The notes: generated from the letters alone by a model not told the origin. A stretch of 64,000 nt of DNA from Flavobacteriales bacterium (GCA_011526365.1 WTIO01000021.1:1-64000); one strand, 5' to 3'; counted from the first letter of the stretch, positions 8,041-17,947 are shown. Numbers and translations are program-made.

Positions 8041-9480
8041 CTATATTTGTTTTCGTAAACGCGCTATAGGAATTTCTAGTTGTTCCCGGTATTTTGCTAC
8101 TGTACGCCGTGCTACGGTATATCCTTTTTCTTTGAGTAAAGCGGTAAGTGCTACATCTGCTAAGGGTTTTTTCTTATCCTCCTTGGCAATAAGTTGCTCG
8201 AGTATTTTTTTTATTTCAATGGTAGAAACATCCTCACCATCCTCGTTTTTCATACCCTCAGAAAAGAAGCTCTTAAGCTGTTTGTTACCATAGGGTGTGT
8301 CAATGTATTTACTGTTAGCTACCCGGGATACGGTGGAGATATCCATATTGATTTGCTCCGCAATATCCTTTAAAATCATAGGACGGAGTTTGCGCTCGTC
8401 TCCACTTAAAAAATACTCCTTTTGGTGCTGGACAATAGCATTAATAGTTAACAATAATGTTTGATGACGCTGCTCAATAGCTTCTATAAACCATCGGGCG
8501 GCATCCAATTTTTGTTTCACAAAAAGGACCGCTTCCTCCTGTTGTTTGTTTACTTTTTTAGCGTCTTTATACCCAGCCAGTAAGTCTTTATATTCTGAAG
8601 AAATCCGAAGTTCGGGAATATTGCGTTTATTGAGTTGCACCTTAATTTCTCCGGCTTCAATCGTAAGAATAAAATCGGGAACAATATGTGTATTTTGAAA
8701 AATACCCGATAATGCCCCTCCAGGCTTGGGGTTTAGTTTTCCCACCGTTTTAAAAACCTCCTTAAGTTGTTCTTCAGTGATTTGAAAGCGCTCCATAAGC
8801 TTGGTGTAGTGCTTTTTTGAAAATTCATCAAAAGAGGTTTCCAGTACCTTTTGCGCCAATCGTGCAGCTTCACTCTGATTCACTTTGCGTTCCAATTGAA
8901 GCAATAAACACTCCTGTAGGGAACGTGCACCCACCCCGGGGGGATCAAAACTTTGAACCTTTTTAAGGGTTTTAATTACCGTTTCCTTTTCCACAAAAAT
9001 ATTTTGTGTAAAAGCCAAATCGTCTACCAATTCTGTTATACTTCTACGAATGTATCCGCTTTCATCGATGCTCCCAATAATAAACGCTGCAATAGTTTCC
9101 TCCTCGGGTTTTAAGATGAGGTTTTGCAATTGGTTTTCTAGGTGCTGGTGAAAGCTTATTCCTCCAGCAATTGGGACCGCTTTTTCATCGGTGTCATTAC
9201 TGTAGTTTTTAGTGTAGAGTTTGTAATCGGGGATTTCATCATCACTGATGTAGGGATCAATATCAATGTCTTGCGCGTCAATATGGGTGGCATCATCTTC
9301 ATAATCGCTTTCTTGTTCCGACCGTGGTACAATATCGTCCTGCAAGGCAGGGTTTTCCGCAATTTCACTTTGAATTTTCTGCTCCAGTTCTTGCGCTGAA
9401 AGCTGAATAAGCTTCATGAGCTGAATCTGCTGAGGAGACAGCTTTTGTGAAAGTTTAAGATGAAGCTGTTGTTTAAGCAT
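8041..9480 (-). CDS. rpoN: RNA polymerase sigma-54 factor
   Basis: A 479-residue sigma-54. Region I is the Gln/Leu-rich N-terminus (MLKQQLHLKLSQKLSPQQIQLMKLIQL) that contacts enhancer-binding activators. An acidic linker follows (about 50-90), then the core-binding domain, the helix-turn-helix region (ISTVSRVANSKYIDTPYG), and the diagnostic RpoN box ARRTVAKYRE at about 457-466, which binds the -24 element. Length is normal. A TAnnTTTG box with a TTTG -33 element lies at 9499-9526, so the gene probably has its own promoter. No enhancer-binding activator gene was seen in the window. Confidence 0.95.
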   Translation of the reverse strand: MLKQQLHLKLSQKLSPQQIQLMKLIQLSAQELEQKIQSEIAENPALQDDIVPRSEQESDYEDDATHIDAQDIDIDPYISDDEIPDYKLYTKNYSNDTDEKAVPIAGGISFHQHLENQLQNLILKPEEETIAAFIIGSIDESGYIRRSITELVDDLAFTQNIFVEKETVIKTLKKVQSFDPPGVGARSLQECLLLQLERKVNQSEAARLAQKVLETSFDEFSKKHYTKLMERFQITEEQLKEVFKTVGKLNPKPGGALSGIFQNTHIVPDFILTIEAGEIKVQLNKRNIPELRISSEYKDLLAGYKDAKKVNKQQEEAVLFVKQKLDAARWFIEAIEQRHQTLLLTINAIVQHQKEYFLSGDERKLRPMILKDIAEQINMDISTVSRVANSKYIDTPYGNKQLKSFFSEGMKNEDGEDVSTIEIKKILEQLIAKEDKKKPLADVALTALLKEKGYTVARRTVAKYREQLEIPIARLRKQI

Positions 9481-9498
9481 TATACATTGGGTCTACCT

Positions 9499-9526
9499 CA
9501 AAGATATAACAAATTGAGGCATCAAA
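9499..9526 (-). promoter_or_regulatory. Bacteroidota-type promoter of rpoN
   Basis: Read on the minus strand: TTTG (9526-9523), 16 bases, then TATCTTTG (9506-9499), matching the TTTG/TAnnTTTG consensus of the Bacteroidota primary sigma factor. It ends 18 bases before the rpoN start codon at 9480. Confidence 0.7.
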
Positions 9527-9533
9527 GGTGGTA

Positions 9534-10958
9534 TTAGAACGAGGCGTTTTGCGGTGTTCTAGGAAATGGAATTACATCGCGAATATTTCCCATCCCTGTG
9601 GCAAACTGAACCAAACGTTCAAAGCCCAGGCCAAAACCACTGTGTGGAACAGAGCCAAAGCGGCGCAAGTCCAGATACCACCACAGTTCTTTTTCGTCTA
9701 TCCCCATGGCTTTTATACGTTCTTGCAGTACGTCTAAACGTTCTTCTCGCTGCGATCCACCTACGATTTCTCCTATCCCAGGGAATAAAATGTCCATAGC
9801 CCGAACGGTTTTTTGGTCTTCGTTCATCCGCATATAAAACGCCTTAATTTTGGCCGGGTAATCAAATAAAATAACGGGTGCATTAAAGTGTTGCTCTACT
9901 AAGTAGCGTTCGTGTTCACTCTGAAGGTCGGCACCCCAAACATCAATAACATATTGAAACTTTTTCTTTTTATTGGGTTTGCTCTGCTGTAAGATTTCAA
10001 TAGCTTCTGTGTAGCTAATGCGAACAAATTCATTTTCTACTACAAAACGAATTTTTTCTAATAATCCCATTTTACTGCGTTGCTGTTGGGGCTTGCTTTG
10101 TTCCTCCTTGGCAAAACGTTCATCTAAGAATACAAGATCTTCTTTGCAGTTATCGAGTACATATTGCAGTACACTTTTAATAAAGTCTTCTGCAAGATTC
10201 ATGTTGTCCTCTAAGTCGTAGAATGCCATTTCGGGTTCAATCATCCAAAATTCCGCAAGGTGGCGGGTAGTATTTGAATTTTCAGCCCTAAAGGTGGGGC
10301 CAAAAGTATATACATCCCCCAGTCCTAAAGCATAGGTCTCTGCTTCTAATTGACCGGATACTGTTAGGTTGGTTTCTTTGCCAAAAAAGTCTTCACTGTA
10401 ATCTACAGCGCCTGCTTCATCAGTTTTGGGTTGTTTTGGATCTAGGGTAGTCACCCGAAACATTTCCCCGGCGCCTTCGGCATCACTTCCTGTGATGATG
10501 GGGGTATTGACGTAGAAAAACCCACGGTCCTGAAAAAAGCGGTGGACCCCAAAGGAGAGGGCCGAGCGCACCCGCATTACAGCACTAAAAGTGGCTGTGC
10601 GTACGCGTAAATGTGCTTTTTCACGAAGAAATTCGAAACTGTGTTTTTTAGGTTGAATGGGGTACTGTTCTGGATCGGCAGCACCTACGACCGTTATTTC
10701 TTCCACAATCAACTCTACTTTTTGTCCCTTTCCTTGACTTTCTGTCAAGTAGCCTTTTACCGCTAAGGCAGCGCCTGTGGTAATATTTTTTAAAACCGTT
10801 TCTGGGGTTTGCTCAAAATCCACTACACATTGCAAGTTAGACAAGCAGGAGCCATCGTTTAGGGCAATAAAACGATTGGCACGAAAGGTGCGTACCCACC
10901 CTTTAACGGTGAGTTGTTGTTGGTTGGGAGCTTGTTGTAAAATTTCAGCAATTTTCAT
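9534..10958 (-). CDS. asnS: Asparaginyl-tRNA synthetase
   Basis: A 474-residue class II aminoacyl-tRNA synthetase that charges tRNA-Asn. The N-terminal OB-fold anticodon-binding domain (about 1-105; [21 protein letters not shown]) is followed by the class II catalytic domain. Motif 1 lies near [27 protein letters not shown], motif 2 near [26 protein letters not shown], and motif 3 at [27 protein letters not shown] at the C-terminus. The [11 protein letters not shown] context favours AsnRS over AspRS. Length is normal for bacterial AsnRS. A TATCTTTG box at 10984-10991 suggests its own promoter. Confidence 0.96.
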   Translation of the reverse strand: MKIAEILQQAPNQQQLTVKGWVRTFRANRFIALNDGSCLSNLQCVVDFEQTPETVLKNITTGAALAVKGYLTESQGKGQKVELIVEEITVVGAADPEQYPIQPKKHSFEFLREKAHLRVRTATFSAVMRVRSALSFGVHRFFQDRGFFYVNTPIITGSDAEGAGEMFRVTTLDPKQPKTDEAGAVDYSEDFFGKETNLTVSGQLEAETYALGLGDVYTFGPTFRAENSNTTRHLAEFWMIEPEMAFYDLEDNMNLAEDFIKSVLQYVLDNCKEDLVFLDERFAKEEQSKPQQQRSKMGLLEKIRFVVENEFVRISYTEAIEILQQSKPNKKKKFQYVIDVWGADLQSEHERYLVEQHFNAPVILFDYPAKIKAFYMRMNEDQKTVRAMDILFPGIGEIVGGSQREERLDVLQERIKAMGIDEKELWWYLDLRRFGSVPHSGFGLGFERLVQFATGMGNIRDVIPFPRTPQNASF

Positions 10959-10983
10959 GTGTGGAATTCGGTATTTTGCAGGG

Positions 10984-10991
10984 CAAAGATA
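10984..10991 (-). promoter_or_regulatory. TAnnTTTG -7 box of asnS
   Basis: TATCTTTG on the minus strand, 25 bases upstream of the asnS start codon. It matches the Bacteroidota -7 consensus; no clear TTTG was seen at the expected -33 distance. Confidence 0.55.
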
Positions 10992-11033
10992 GTGCTATTT
11001 GGATAGAAATAATAGCTCATAAACTTAACTGTC

Positions 11034-13406
11034 CTATTCCTCTAAGATGTTGAGTTTTGTGGCTTGCAATGTTTTTTCATTACTCACAGTATCCTGAAGT
11101 GAAATTAGCAGGGATGGAAGTAAAATTAAATTGGCTAACATGGCAAATAATAGGGTGACAGCAATTAAGCCTCCAAGGGCTACGGTTCCTCCAAATTCAG
11201 AACTCATAAAAACAATAAACCCAAAAAACAATACTACCGAGGTATAAAACATACTCACTCCTGTTTCGCGTATCGCAGTATAAATCGACTTTTTAATTTT
11301 CCATTTGGAGTCCAAGAGCTCTTGACGGTATTTGGCTAAAAAATGAATGGTATCGTCTACAGAAATACCAAAAGCCACACTAAACACGAGTATGGTTGAG
11401 GGTTTTAATGGAATCCCAGTAAAGCCCATGACTCCCGCAGTAACAATAAGGGGTAAAAGGTTGGGAATAAGGGAAATTAAAATCATTTTAAACGATCGGA
11501 AAAGGTAGGCCATAAACAAAGCAATGAGCAAAATGGCCAACAATAAGGACAAAAACAGGTTTTTAATCATAAAGTGCGTTCCCTTGAGGAACAACAACGA
11601 CTTCCCTGTGAGTTGTACTTCGTAGCGTTCTTTGGGAAATATCTTTTCTATTTCCGACAAAATGCTTGCCTCTATGGCTTCCATACGTTCCGTATTCACA
11701 TCGCGCATAAAGCTGGTGATTCTGCCGTACTGCCCAGTACTGTCTACAAAATTTTGGACCAGGTCTTGGTTGCCTTTCCCAGCGTTGATATAAGGGGCTA
11801 TAAAACGATTTTCCTGCGTGGTAGGAAGCTTATAGTAGTTGGGGTTGCCGTTGTAATAGGCCTGTTTTGCATACTTATATGCACTCACAAGGGATAAAGG
11901 TGGTGCCATTTCTGGGATGCTTGCCAAGTGCTCCTCCAGTCGGTTCATACGGCGAAGGGTGGCCAAATTTATCATGCCTCTTTTGCGTTTACTATCCACC
12001 ATAATTTCCAATGGAACAATGCCGTTAAATGCTTCTTCATAGAACAGTATGTCTTGAAAAAACTCTGACTTTTTGGGCATGTCTTCAATAATACTTCCTG
12101 AAATTTTGATTTGATAAATCCCAATAATTCCAGCCACTAAGGCCACAACAGAGATAATGTACACATTGATGCGTCTGTAGCGAACTTGGTCTTCCATCCA
12201 TTTTACAAACACTAAAATGAATTTATTTTTCAAGTGTTTTAGGTGCTTTTTATTTGGTAGGGGCATAAAGCTGTACACTATAGGAATCAAAAATAAGGAC
12301 AACAAAAAGATGCCTATGATGTTTAAGGAGGCAACTATACCAAATTCTTTTAAAATTTTACTGTCCGTAAGTATAAAGGTGGCAAAGCCCGAAGCGGTGG
12401 TTAAATTGGTCATTAACGTGGCATTGCCAATTTTCACAATTACGCGCTGAAGGGATTTAATTTGATTGCCGTGTTTGGCGACTTCTTGCTGGTATTTGTT
12501 AATTAAAAAAATACAGTTGGGTACACCTATTACAATAATCAGGGGTGGAATTAATGCGGTAAGCACGGTAATCTCATAGCCTAGAAGCCCCAGGAGTCCA
12601 AAGGCCCACATAACCCCAATTAAAACCACCACCATTGAAATAAAGGTGGCACGGAAGGAGCGGAAAAACAAAAAGAAGATTAGGGCCGTTAACAAAGCGG
12701 CCGCTCCTACAAATAGGCCAATTTCATCTACAATATTTTGTGCATTAAGGGTGCGCACATAGGGCATCCCCGATACTTTTAAATCCCAAGCCTGTTCAGT
12801 TTCATAGGTTGTAATAATGGGGTTGAGGGTATTAAAAATAAAATCTTTCCGAGCTGCCGTATTGACAATTTCAGGATCCATATACACCAACATACGCACA
12901 GTTTTCCCATCGGTGCTGGTGACTAAGTTTTTATAAAAGGGCAGTTCTAGGGTAAGTTGTTCTTTAAGTTTGGCCAAAGCCGCGGCTGTTGGGGGAGTGG
13001 GTAATGCAATAGGCTGACTTTCAAAACGTTTGGCAGCAGTATTTTTCTTGAGTTCCTGTAAATTATCAACACTAATGACGGTTTGAATTTCTTCAAAAGT
13101 ATTTAACCTCTCCCGAAGGCCTTGCCATGCGGTAAAGTTTTTAGGGGTAAAAAAAGTACTGTCCTGAAGGGCGATGACAATAATATTTCCCTCTTCGCCA
13201 AAACGGTCTAAAAAAGTATTGTAAACTTCGTTTTCAGGGTGCTTGTCTGGAAGTAAGTTTGCTTCTGAAAATGTAAAGCGCATATACTGCCACTGGGTGC
13301 TCCAAAAGGCCGTTACACCAATGATGGCTATAATAATGGCAATGCGATTCCTAAGAATTAAACGCGCAAGACTGCCCCAAAAATCAATTTTCTTTTTCTT
13401 TTTCAT
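11034..13406 (-). CDS. RND/MMPL-family membrane transporter
   Basis: A 790-residue inner-membrane protein with the RND layout: one N-terminal helix (about 20-38), a large periplasmic loop, five or six helices (about 225-390), a linker, another helix near 412-432, a second periplasmic loop, then a final helical bundle (about 635-775). The repeat structure (two halves) and the segments LTALIPPLIIVIGVPNCIF and FSVAFGISVDDTIHFLAKYR fit the MMPL/SSD-like RND subgroup, often acting on lipids or hydrophobic molecules. It is 27 bases downstream of frr in the same direction and probably in the pyrH-frr operon. The substrate is unknown. Confidence 0.88.
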   Translation of the reverse strand: MKKKKKIDFWGSLARLILRNRIAIIIAIIGVTAFWSTQWQYMRFTFSEANLLPDKHPENEVYNTFLDRFGEEGNIIVIALQDSTFFTPKNFTAWQGLRERLNTFEEIQTVISVDNLQELKKNTAAKRFESQPIALPTPPTAAALAKLKEQLTLELPFYKNLVTSTDGKTVRMLVYMDPEIVNTAARKDFIFNTLNPIITTYETEQAWDLKVSGMPYVRTLNAQNIVDEIGLFVGAAALLTALIFFLFFRSFRATFISMVVVLIGVMWAFGLLGLLGYEITVLTALIPPLIIVIGVPNCIFLINKYQQEVAKHGNQIKSLQRVIVKIGNATLMTNLTTASGFATFILTDSKILKEFGIVASLNIIGIFLLSLFLIPIVYSFMPLPNKKHLKHLKNKFILVFVKWMEDQVRYRRINVYIISVVALVAGIIGIYQIKISGSIIEDMPKKSEFFQDILFYEEAFNGIVPLEIMVDSKRKRGMINLATLRRMNRLEEHLASIPEMAPPLSLVSAYKYAKQAYYNGNPNYYKLPTTQENRFIAPYINAGKGNQDLVQNFVDSTGQYGRITSFMRDVNTERMEAIEASILSEIEKIFPKERYEVQLTGKSLLFLKGTHFMIKNLFLSLLLAILLIALFMAYLFRSFKMILISLIPNLLPLIVTAGVMGFTGIPLKPSTILVFSVAFGISVDDTIHFLAKYRQELLDSKWKIKKSIYTAIRETGVSMFYTSVVLFFGFIVFMSSEFGGTVALGGLIAVTLLFAMLANLILLPSLLISLQDTVSNEKTLQATKLNILEE

Positions 13407-13433
13407 AAATGCAGGGGCAAGGGTTGTCGGTGG

Positions 13434-13988
13434 TTACACCGTTAAAATTTCTTTTTCCTTGTTGGTAATGATTTGGTCTATAGTCTTAATGAATTCGTCA
13501 GTTAGTTCTTGAATATCAATCTCGTAGTTTTTTTGGATGTCTTCCGAGGCATCCACTTTTTTTACTTCTTGATTGGCCTCTTTACGAGCGCCGCGAATAC
13601 TCACCTTAGTATTTTCTCCTTCTTGTTTGGCGAGTTTTACCAATTCTTTTCGTCGTTCCTCTGTCAAAGGCGGAATATTAATTATTACAGATTCGCCGTT
13701 GTTCATGGGAGTAAATCCAAGGTTGGCCACCAAAATTGCTTTTTCAATTTCCCCAATTAATGATTTTTCCCAGGGTTGAACAGCTAGGGTTCGGGCATCG
13801 GGTGTATTGATGTTAGCCATCTGCGAAAGCGGTGTTTGGGTGCCGTAATAGTCTACAGTTACTGTAGAGAGCATTACTGGATTGGCTTTTCCAGCTCTAA
13901 TATTGAGGAGTTCCTTTTCTAAATGTGCTACACTAGCCTGCATTTGTTCTTTGGTGGTAGCAATAATAAGGTCGAGTTCTTCATTCAT
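13434..13988 (-). CDS. frr: Ribosome recycling factor
   Basis: A 184-residue RRF, which with EF-G splits the post-termination ribosome. The family hallmark is visible: ASVAHLEKELLNIRAGKANP near the N-terminus, the central PDARTLAVQPWEKSLIGEIEKAI, GFTPMNNGESVIINIPPLTEERR, and the C-terminal helix with DEFIKTIDQIITNKEKEILTV. Length is that of typical bacterial RRF. It follows pyrH by 11 bases, the classical pyrH-frr arrangement. Confidence 0.97.
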   Translation of the reverse strand: MNEELDLIIATTKEQMQASVAHLEKELLNIRAGKANPVMLSTVTVDYYGTQTPLSQMANINTPDARTLAVQPWEKSLIGEIEKAILVANLGFTPMNNGESVIINIPPLTEERRKELVKLAKQEGENTKVSIRGARKEANQEVKKVDASEDIQKNYEIDIQELTDEFIKTIDQIITNKEKEILTV

Positions 13989-13999
13989 AGGTGTAGAGA

Positions 14000-14704
14000 T
14001 TAATAGACGCGTGTTCCCACATTTTCTCCTTTAACTACTTTTTCAAGATTGCCTGGGGTGTTCATATCAAACACGATGATAGGCAGGTTATTTTCTTGAC
14101 TGATAGTGAAAGCGGTAGTGTCCATTACTTTTAAACCTTTATGGAGCACTTCGTCAAAAGAAAGGGCGTCAAATTTAACAGCTTCTTTGTCTTTTTCTGG
14201 GTCGGCATTGTAAATGCCATCCACACGAGTTCCTTTAAGAATCACATCGGCATTAATTTCTACTGCACGCAGGGCTGCTGCAGAATCGGTGGTAAAGAAA
14301 GGGTTTCCTGTCCCGGAGCCAAAAATTACAACCCGTCCTTTTTCCAAATGTCGAGTGGCGCGTCGCTTGATAAAAGGTTCTGCGATGGCTTCAATTTTAA
14401 TGGCGGTTTGTAAACGTGTGGGCACCTCTGCATTTTCTAGCGCACTTTGAAGGGCTAAGCCATTGATTACAGTGGCTAACATGCCCATGTAATCAGCTTG
14501 TACACGATCCATACCTTCACTCGCACCAGACACGCCTCTGAAGATGTTTCCGCCGCCGATGACAATAGCGATTTCTGTTCCCATTTCGTGGAGATTTTTA
14601 ATTTCCTCTGCATAGGCTTTTATGCGCTGGGGATCTATCCCGTGCTGTTGTGCTCCCATGAGAGCTTCACCACTTAGTTTAAGAAGAATGCGTTTGTATT
14701 TCAT
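14000..14704 (-). CDS. pyrH: UMP kinase
   Basis: A 234-residue UMP kinase (UMP to UDP in pyrimidine synthesis). The start [17 protein letters not shown] is the family N-terminus, so the ATG at 14704 is preferred over an upstream in-frame codon at 14740, which would also lie upstream of the promoter box. Conserved segments include [58 protein letters not shown] and [26 protein letters not shown] box lies at 14721-14728. It heads the pyrH-frr-RND group. Confidence 0.96.
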   Translation of the reverse strand: MKYKRILLKLSGEALMGAQQHGIDPQRIKAYAEEIKNLHEMGTEIAIVIGGGNIFRGVSGASEGMDRVQADYMGMLATVINGLALQSALENAEVPTRLQTAIKIEAIAEPFIKRRATRHLEKGRVVIFGSGTGNPFFTTDSAAALRAVEINADVILKGTRVDGIYNADPEKDKEAVKFDALSFDEVLHKGLKVMDTTAFTISQENNLPIIVFDMNTPGNLEKVVKGENVGTRVY

Positions 14705-14720
14705 GCGCTGGATGTTCCTG

Positions 14721-14728
14721 CAAATATA
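14721..14728 (-). promoter_or_regulatory. TAnnTTTG -7 box of pyrH
   Basis: TATATTTG on the minus strand, 16 bases upstream of the pyrH ATG at 14704. It matches the Bacteroidota -7 consensus. It confirms the choice of the shorter start. Confidence 0.55.
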
Positions 14729-14785
14729 GCAATTCCACAACGAATTTTTTAGTGCAATACCTTAGCCAGGGATATGTTGTGGTAT

Positions 14786-15180
14786 TCAGTGTATTTTCAA
14801 ACTTAAATCGATTAATGGAGCAGCGTAGGTAAGTGCTCCCATAGAAATGTAATCGACTCCCGTTTTAGCATAGGACAAAAGATTTTCAGGAGTAATGTTT
14901 CCCGAAGCCTCTGTTGTCATTGTTCCACGGCATTTGGCAACAGCACTTTTTTTTGGGGGTTTAAAATTTTAGCTGTTTCCGCCATAAAATGTACTCCAGC
15001 AAGGACAATAATATTTGCTGTGGTGGCTTGAGCTTTTTGTGCTAAAAAGAGACTATCACCTAAATAATCTGCGCAGTCCTGTATGGTTTTGTCTTGATAA
15101 TAATGTGCCAGAAGGACGGCATTTTTTTTCTTGAGCAACACACGAATTTGAGCTGCCAACGAATGGGCATTTGTAGACAT
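14786..15180 (-). pseudogene. nadA'-'nadC deletion remnant (quinolinate synthase front joined to nicotinate-nucleotide pyrophosphorylase tail)
   Basis: From 15180 downward the sequence encodes the first ~83 residues of quinolinate synthase Nad[25 protein letters not shown] and the motif [13 protein letters not shown] are diagnostic. After KKVLLPN homology stops and the frame closes at 14917. In another frame, codons from about 14947 to the stop at 14786 encode a NadC C-terminus (53 residues, including TEASGNIT, TGVDYISMGALTYAAP and IDLSLKI). The parts meet near 14935-14950. NadA (normally ~310 residues, with three Fe-S cysteines) and NadC (~285) are therefore both destroyed, as if one deletion removed the rest of nadA, anything between, and most of nadC. 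An assembly join is the alternative. Confidence 0.85.
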
Positions 15181-15222
15181 ATTGGGGCATGTTTCTACAA
15201 AATTAAGGAATCTTAACTTGAT

Positions 15223-15927
15223 TTACCCATACTGCTGCTCAAATGCCACAACGGTTTGAGCATCATCCACATGAAAATCCCCTATTGCTGTGCGTCGCAG
15301 TTTGGTAAGATGCGCCCCGTTGTGTAGCGCGCTGCCAAAATCGTGGGCTAAGGAACGGATGTAAGTGCCTTTACTACAGCGCACCTTAAAACTGATTTCT
15401 GGAAAATCTGTCGTATCTACCTCAAACTGGTGTAGGGTAACTTCACGACTAGGAATTTCGGCGTGTTCTCCTCGACGTGCTTTTTCGTAAAGGCGTTCTC
15501 CGTCTTTTTTTATAGCTGAAAATAGTGGGGGTTGCTGTTGAATTGTCCCTGTGAATTGCGCTACTGTAGCCTGCACCATTTGGGGGGTAATTCCCGAGAG
15601 GTCAAAGGTGTTATCAATAGCAGTTTCCAAATCGTAGGAAGGGGTTGTGGCCCCCAATAAAAACCTTCCAGTATAGCTCTTTTCCTGGGCTTGGAATTTT
15701 TCAATTTGCTTGGTCATTTTTCCCGTACACAAAATTAATAAGCCCGTAGCTAAAGGGTCTAGCGTGCCCGCATGCCCAATTTTAATTTTTTTTAGCCGAA
15801 AGTGTTTTTTTAGGCACCACCGCAATTTGTTTACTACCTGAAAAGAAGTCCAATGCATGGGTTTGTCAATTAAAAGCACCTGACCTTCAAGAAAATCCTC
15901 TGCCGTCAGGGGTTTAGAAGCTTCCAT
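15223..15927 (-). CDS. truB: tRNA pseudouridine-55 synthase
   Basis: A 234-residue TruB, which makes pseudouridine 55 in the T-loop of tRNAs. The catalytic motif is seen as [24 protein letters not shown] (Asp in GTLDPLA). Other family segments are [60 protein letters not shown] and [17 protein letters not shown]. The start at 15927 ([16 protein letters not shown]) is preferred; an earlier in-frame start at 15966 would overlap uppP by 53 rather than 14 bases. It is coupled to uppP upstream. Confidence 0.94.
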   Translation of the reverse strand: MEASKPLTAEDFLEGQVLLIDKPMHWTSFQVVNKLRWCLKKHFRLKKIKIGHAGTLDPLATGLLILCTGKMTKQIEKFQAQEKSYTGRFLLGATTPSYDLETAIDNTFDLSGITPQMVQATVAQFTGTIQQQPPLFSAIKKDGERLYEKARRGEHAEIPSREVTLHQFEVDTTDFPEISFKVRCSKGTYIRSLAHDFGSALHNGAHLTKLRRTAIGDFHVDDAQTVVAFEQQYG

Positions 15928-16705
15928 ATACAAGGGCAAAAATTCCTGCAGCGGCGCAATACACACTAAAGTACACCAGCTGACTTTTGTTTACAAGGGC
16001 AATCATCCATTTGCAAGCCAAAACTCCTGCAATAAAGGCTGTCAAAAAACCAATCCCTAGTTGCAGCGGGGCGATGCTCATTTCAGCAGCTTCAAATTCT
16101 AACAAGCTTTTGGCCATACTGCCAAAAATTAAGGGAATCACCATTAAAAACGAAAACCGTGCTGCGGCCGGGCGTTCCACCTTTAGGAGCAAGGCTGTTC
16201 CAATGGTTGCGCCACTTCGGGAGAGTCCGGGTAAAATGGCGATGGCTTGTGCAAGGCCAATCCACCACGCATGGCGGGTGCTCAGTGGTTGGGATTCAGC
16301 AGGTGTGCGATTGGCAAAGTACAACAGTACTCCAGTGCACAACAAAAGACTTCCTACCACAATTAAATTCCCAGAAAACAATGCCGCTATGGTAGATTCA
16401 AAAAACAAACCGACTACAGCTGCTGGAACCATTGAAATCACAATAAAAAGTACAAAACGCCAACTTTCCTTAGACTGCTTTAAAAATAGGTCGCGGATTA
16501 ATTCGCCAATATCTTTTCGAAACACAAATAGTGTACTTAAGGCAGTAGCACCGTGCAGGACTATGGTAAGCAGCAGGCTTTCCTTTTGCACGAGCGTATT
16601 ACCCATTAATACTTTGGCAATTTCCAAATGCCCACTAGAGGAAATGGGAAGAAATTCTGAAATCCCCTGGATGATGCCAAGTAGGACTACTTCCCAATTA
16701 GTCAT
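15914..16705 (-). CDS. uppP: Undecaprenyl-diphosphate phosphatase
   Basis: A 263-residue integral membrane protein (BacA/UppP) that dephosphorylates undecaprenyl diphosphate to recycle the lipid carrier of cell-wall synthesis. The conserved N-terminal motif GIIQGISEFLPISSSGHLEI (about 12-31) and the second motif ILPGLSRSGATIG (about 158-170) carry the catalytic Glu, His and Arg residues of the family. About eight hydrophobic helices are visible. It overlaps the DUF3098 gene upstream by 8 bases and truB downstream by 14 bases, which implies coupled translation. Confidence 0.95.
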   Translation of the reverse strand: MTNWEVVLLGIIQGISEFLPISSSGHLEIAKVLMGNTLVQKESLLLTIVLHGATALSTLFVFRKDIGELIRDLFLKQSKESWRFVLFIVISMVPAAVVGLFFESTIAALFSGNLIVVGSLLLCTGVLLYFANRTPAESQPLSTRHAWWIGLAQAIAILPGLSRSGATIGTALLLKVERPAAARFSFLMVIPLIFGSMAKSLLEFEAAEMSIAPLQLGIGFLTAFIAGVLACKWMIALVNKSQLVYFSVYCAAAGIFALVYGSF

Positions 16706-16946
16706 TGCCCTTTTTTTGTTGGGTCAAAATGGCATAAATAGCAATACCAAAACCAAGAAGTACTAAGGTTGGAGCCACACGAATCCGTCGAATGCTGTAT
16801 ATCTCAGGATTAAATACTTCGGTGTTATCACTGCCCCCACCGCTCATTAAAATAAATCCTAGGGCAATAATACTGATGGAGAGCCCCAAAAAGAAGTAGT
16901 TTCTTTTTTCAAAAAGGAAGGCTTTTTTGGTTTTTTGTTTTGGCAT
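16698..16946 (-). CDS. DUF3098 family small membrane protein
   Basis: An 82-residue protein with two membrane helices (about 17-34 and 58-75) and basic ends. The sequence FLFEKRNYFFLGLSISIIALGFILMSGG and the closing GFGIAIYAIL match DUF3098, a Bacteroidota family found between ftsX and uppP. Function is unknown. It lies 9 bases downstream of ftsX and overlaps uppP by 8 bases, so a link to cell division or cell-wall lipid recycling is plausible from position alone. Confidence 0.85.
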   Translation of the reverse strand: MPKQKTKKAFLFEKRNYFFLGLSISIIALGFILMSGGGSDNTEVFNPEIYSIRRIRVAPTLVLLGFGIAIYAILTQQKKGND

Positions 16947-16955
16947 AAGTCAGAG

Positions 16956-17834
16956 TTAATAAATGGCTTCAGTATTTAAATTGAGGTAGCGTTGTGTGGC
17001 AAAAAAAGTACTTAAAAACGAAATGCTTATGCCTAACACTAGCACTAAAACAAAAACTAGCGCGGGAGCTAAGGGGTTGGTCAACAGTTCTAGCTCCGGG
17101 AAAAAAGCTTGCATTTTCCACAGCACCGCACCTAGAAGTGCCAATGCAATCAAGGAAGCAAGGAGGCCAAGTTGCACATAGCTCCATAAAAAAGGACGCC
17201 GAATAAAACTTTTTTTCGCCCCAACGAGTTGCATGGTTTTAATTACAAAGCGTTTTGAAAAAATAGACAGGCGGATGGAGCTGTTGATTAGGAGTAAGGC
17301 AATTACTACAAAGGCCAATCCAGCAGCTAAGAGCCAATAACTAATTTTTTGAATGTTTTTACTCAACAATTCAAGCAGGGGCTGGTCGTAGTATACTTCA
17401 CCTACATAACTGTATGCGGCATAGGTAGTGCTTAAATCTGCAATAAAATCTGGGGTTACATATTGGGCGTTAAAATACACATCAATGGAGGCGAGTAGGG
17501 GATTATAGCCTAAATACTCCATAAAATCTTCCCCTATTTCTTGGGCGTGTTGTGCGGCAGCTTCTTCCTTGGAAACAAAAATCACTTGTCGTGTTGCTTT
17601 TTCCAATTGTAAGCTTTTTTGCAGCTGCGTAACATCTATGGGGCGTGCATCGTCTTTAATAAAAAGGGTGAGGGCAATTTGTTCCTTAAAGTGATCGGCA
17701 ACCTTTTTTGAATTGATCAACAGGATGCCCAACAGTCCTACCAAAAACAACACAAAAGTGATGCTCACCACCACCGAAAAATAAGAGGTAAGTAAACGTC
17801 GTTTTTGGAATTTTTCTTCTGAATTAGCTTTCAA
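16956..17834 (-). CDS. ftsX: Cell division protein FtsX
   Basis: A 292-residue FtsX, the membrane partner of FtsE that activates peptidoglycan hydrolases at division. One N-terminal helix (about 16-36) is followed by a periplasmic domain (about 40-160) and three C-terminal helices (about 166-187, 215-238 and 258-278), the usual FtsX layout. KRFVIKTMQLVGAKKSFIRRPF is the family's cytosolic signature after the second helix. The start codon is TTG at 17834; no ATG in frame fits the signature N-terminus. ftsE is not in the window, as is common in Bacteroidota. Confidence 0.92.
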   Translation of the reverse strand: MKANSEEKFQKRRLLTSYFSVVVSITFVLFLVGLLGILLINSKKVADHFKEQIALTLFIKDDARPIDVTQLQKSLQLEKATRQVIFVSKEEAAAQHAQEIGEDFMEYLGYNPLLASIDVYFNAQYVTPDFIADLSTTYAAYSYVGEVYYDQPLLELLSKNIQKISYWLLAAGLAFVVIALLLINSSIRLSIFSKRFVIKTMQLVGAKKSFIRRPFLWSYVQLGLLASLIALALLGAVLWKMQAFFPELELLTNPLAPALVFVLVLVLGISISFLSTFFATQRYLNLNTEAIY

Positions 17835-17947
17835 GTTGCTGCATTTATAGCGTAAAAATAATAAACCCCACCCAAAACAATCTCCAGGAAGGAATCTTTT
17901 TCCCCTTTGCTACAATAAATGTATTTTTACAGCCATAAAATTTAGCA

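Noticed and set aside
14917-15180. Reading the 87-residue frame as a functional quinolinate synthase or small NadA-like protein
   Set aside because: It has only the first quarter of NadA, lacks the later Fe-S cysteines and ends in residues read from a NadC frame.
15987-16766. Long 259-residue open frame on the plus strand
   Set aside because: It is antisense to the clearly recognisable uppP and part of DUF3098; composition is that of a shadow frame and no family features are seen.
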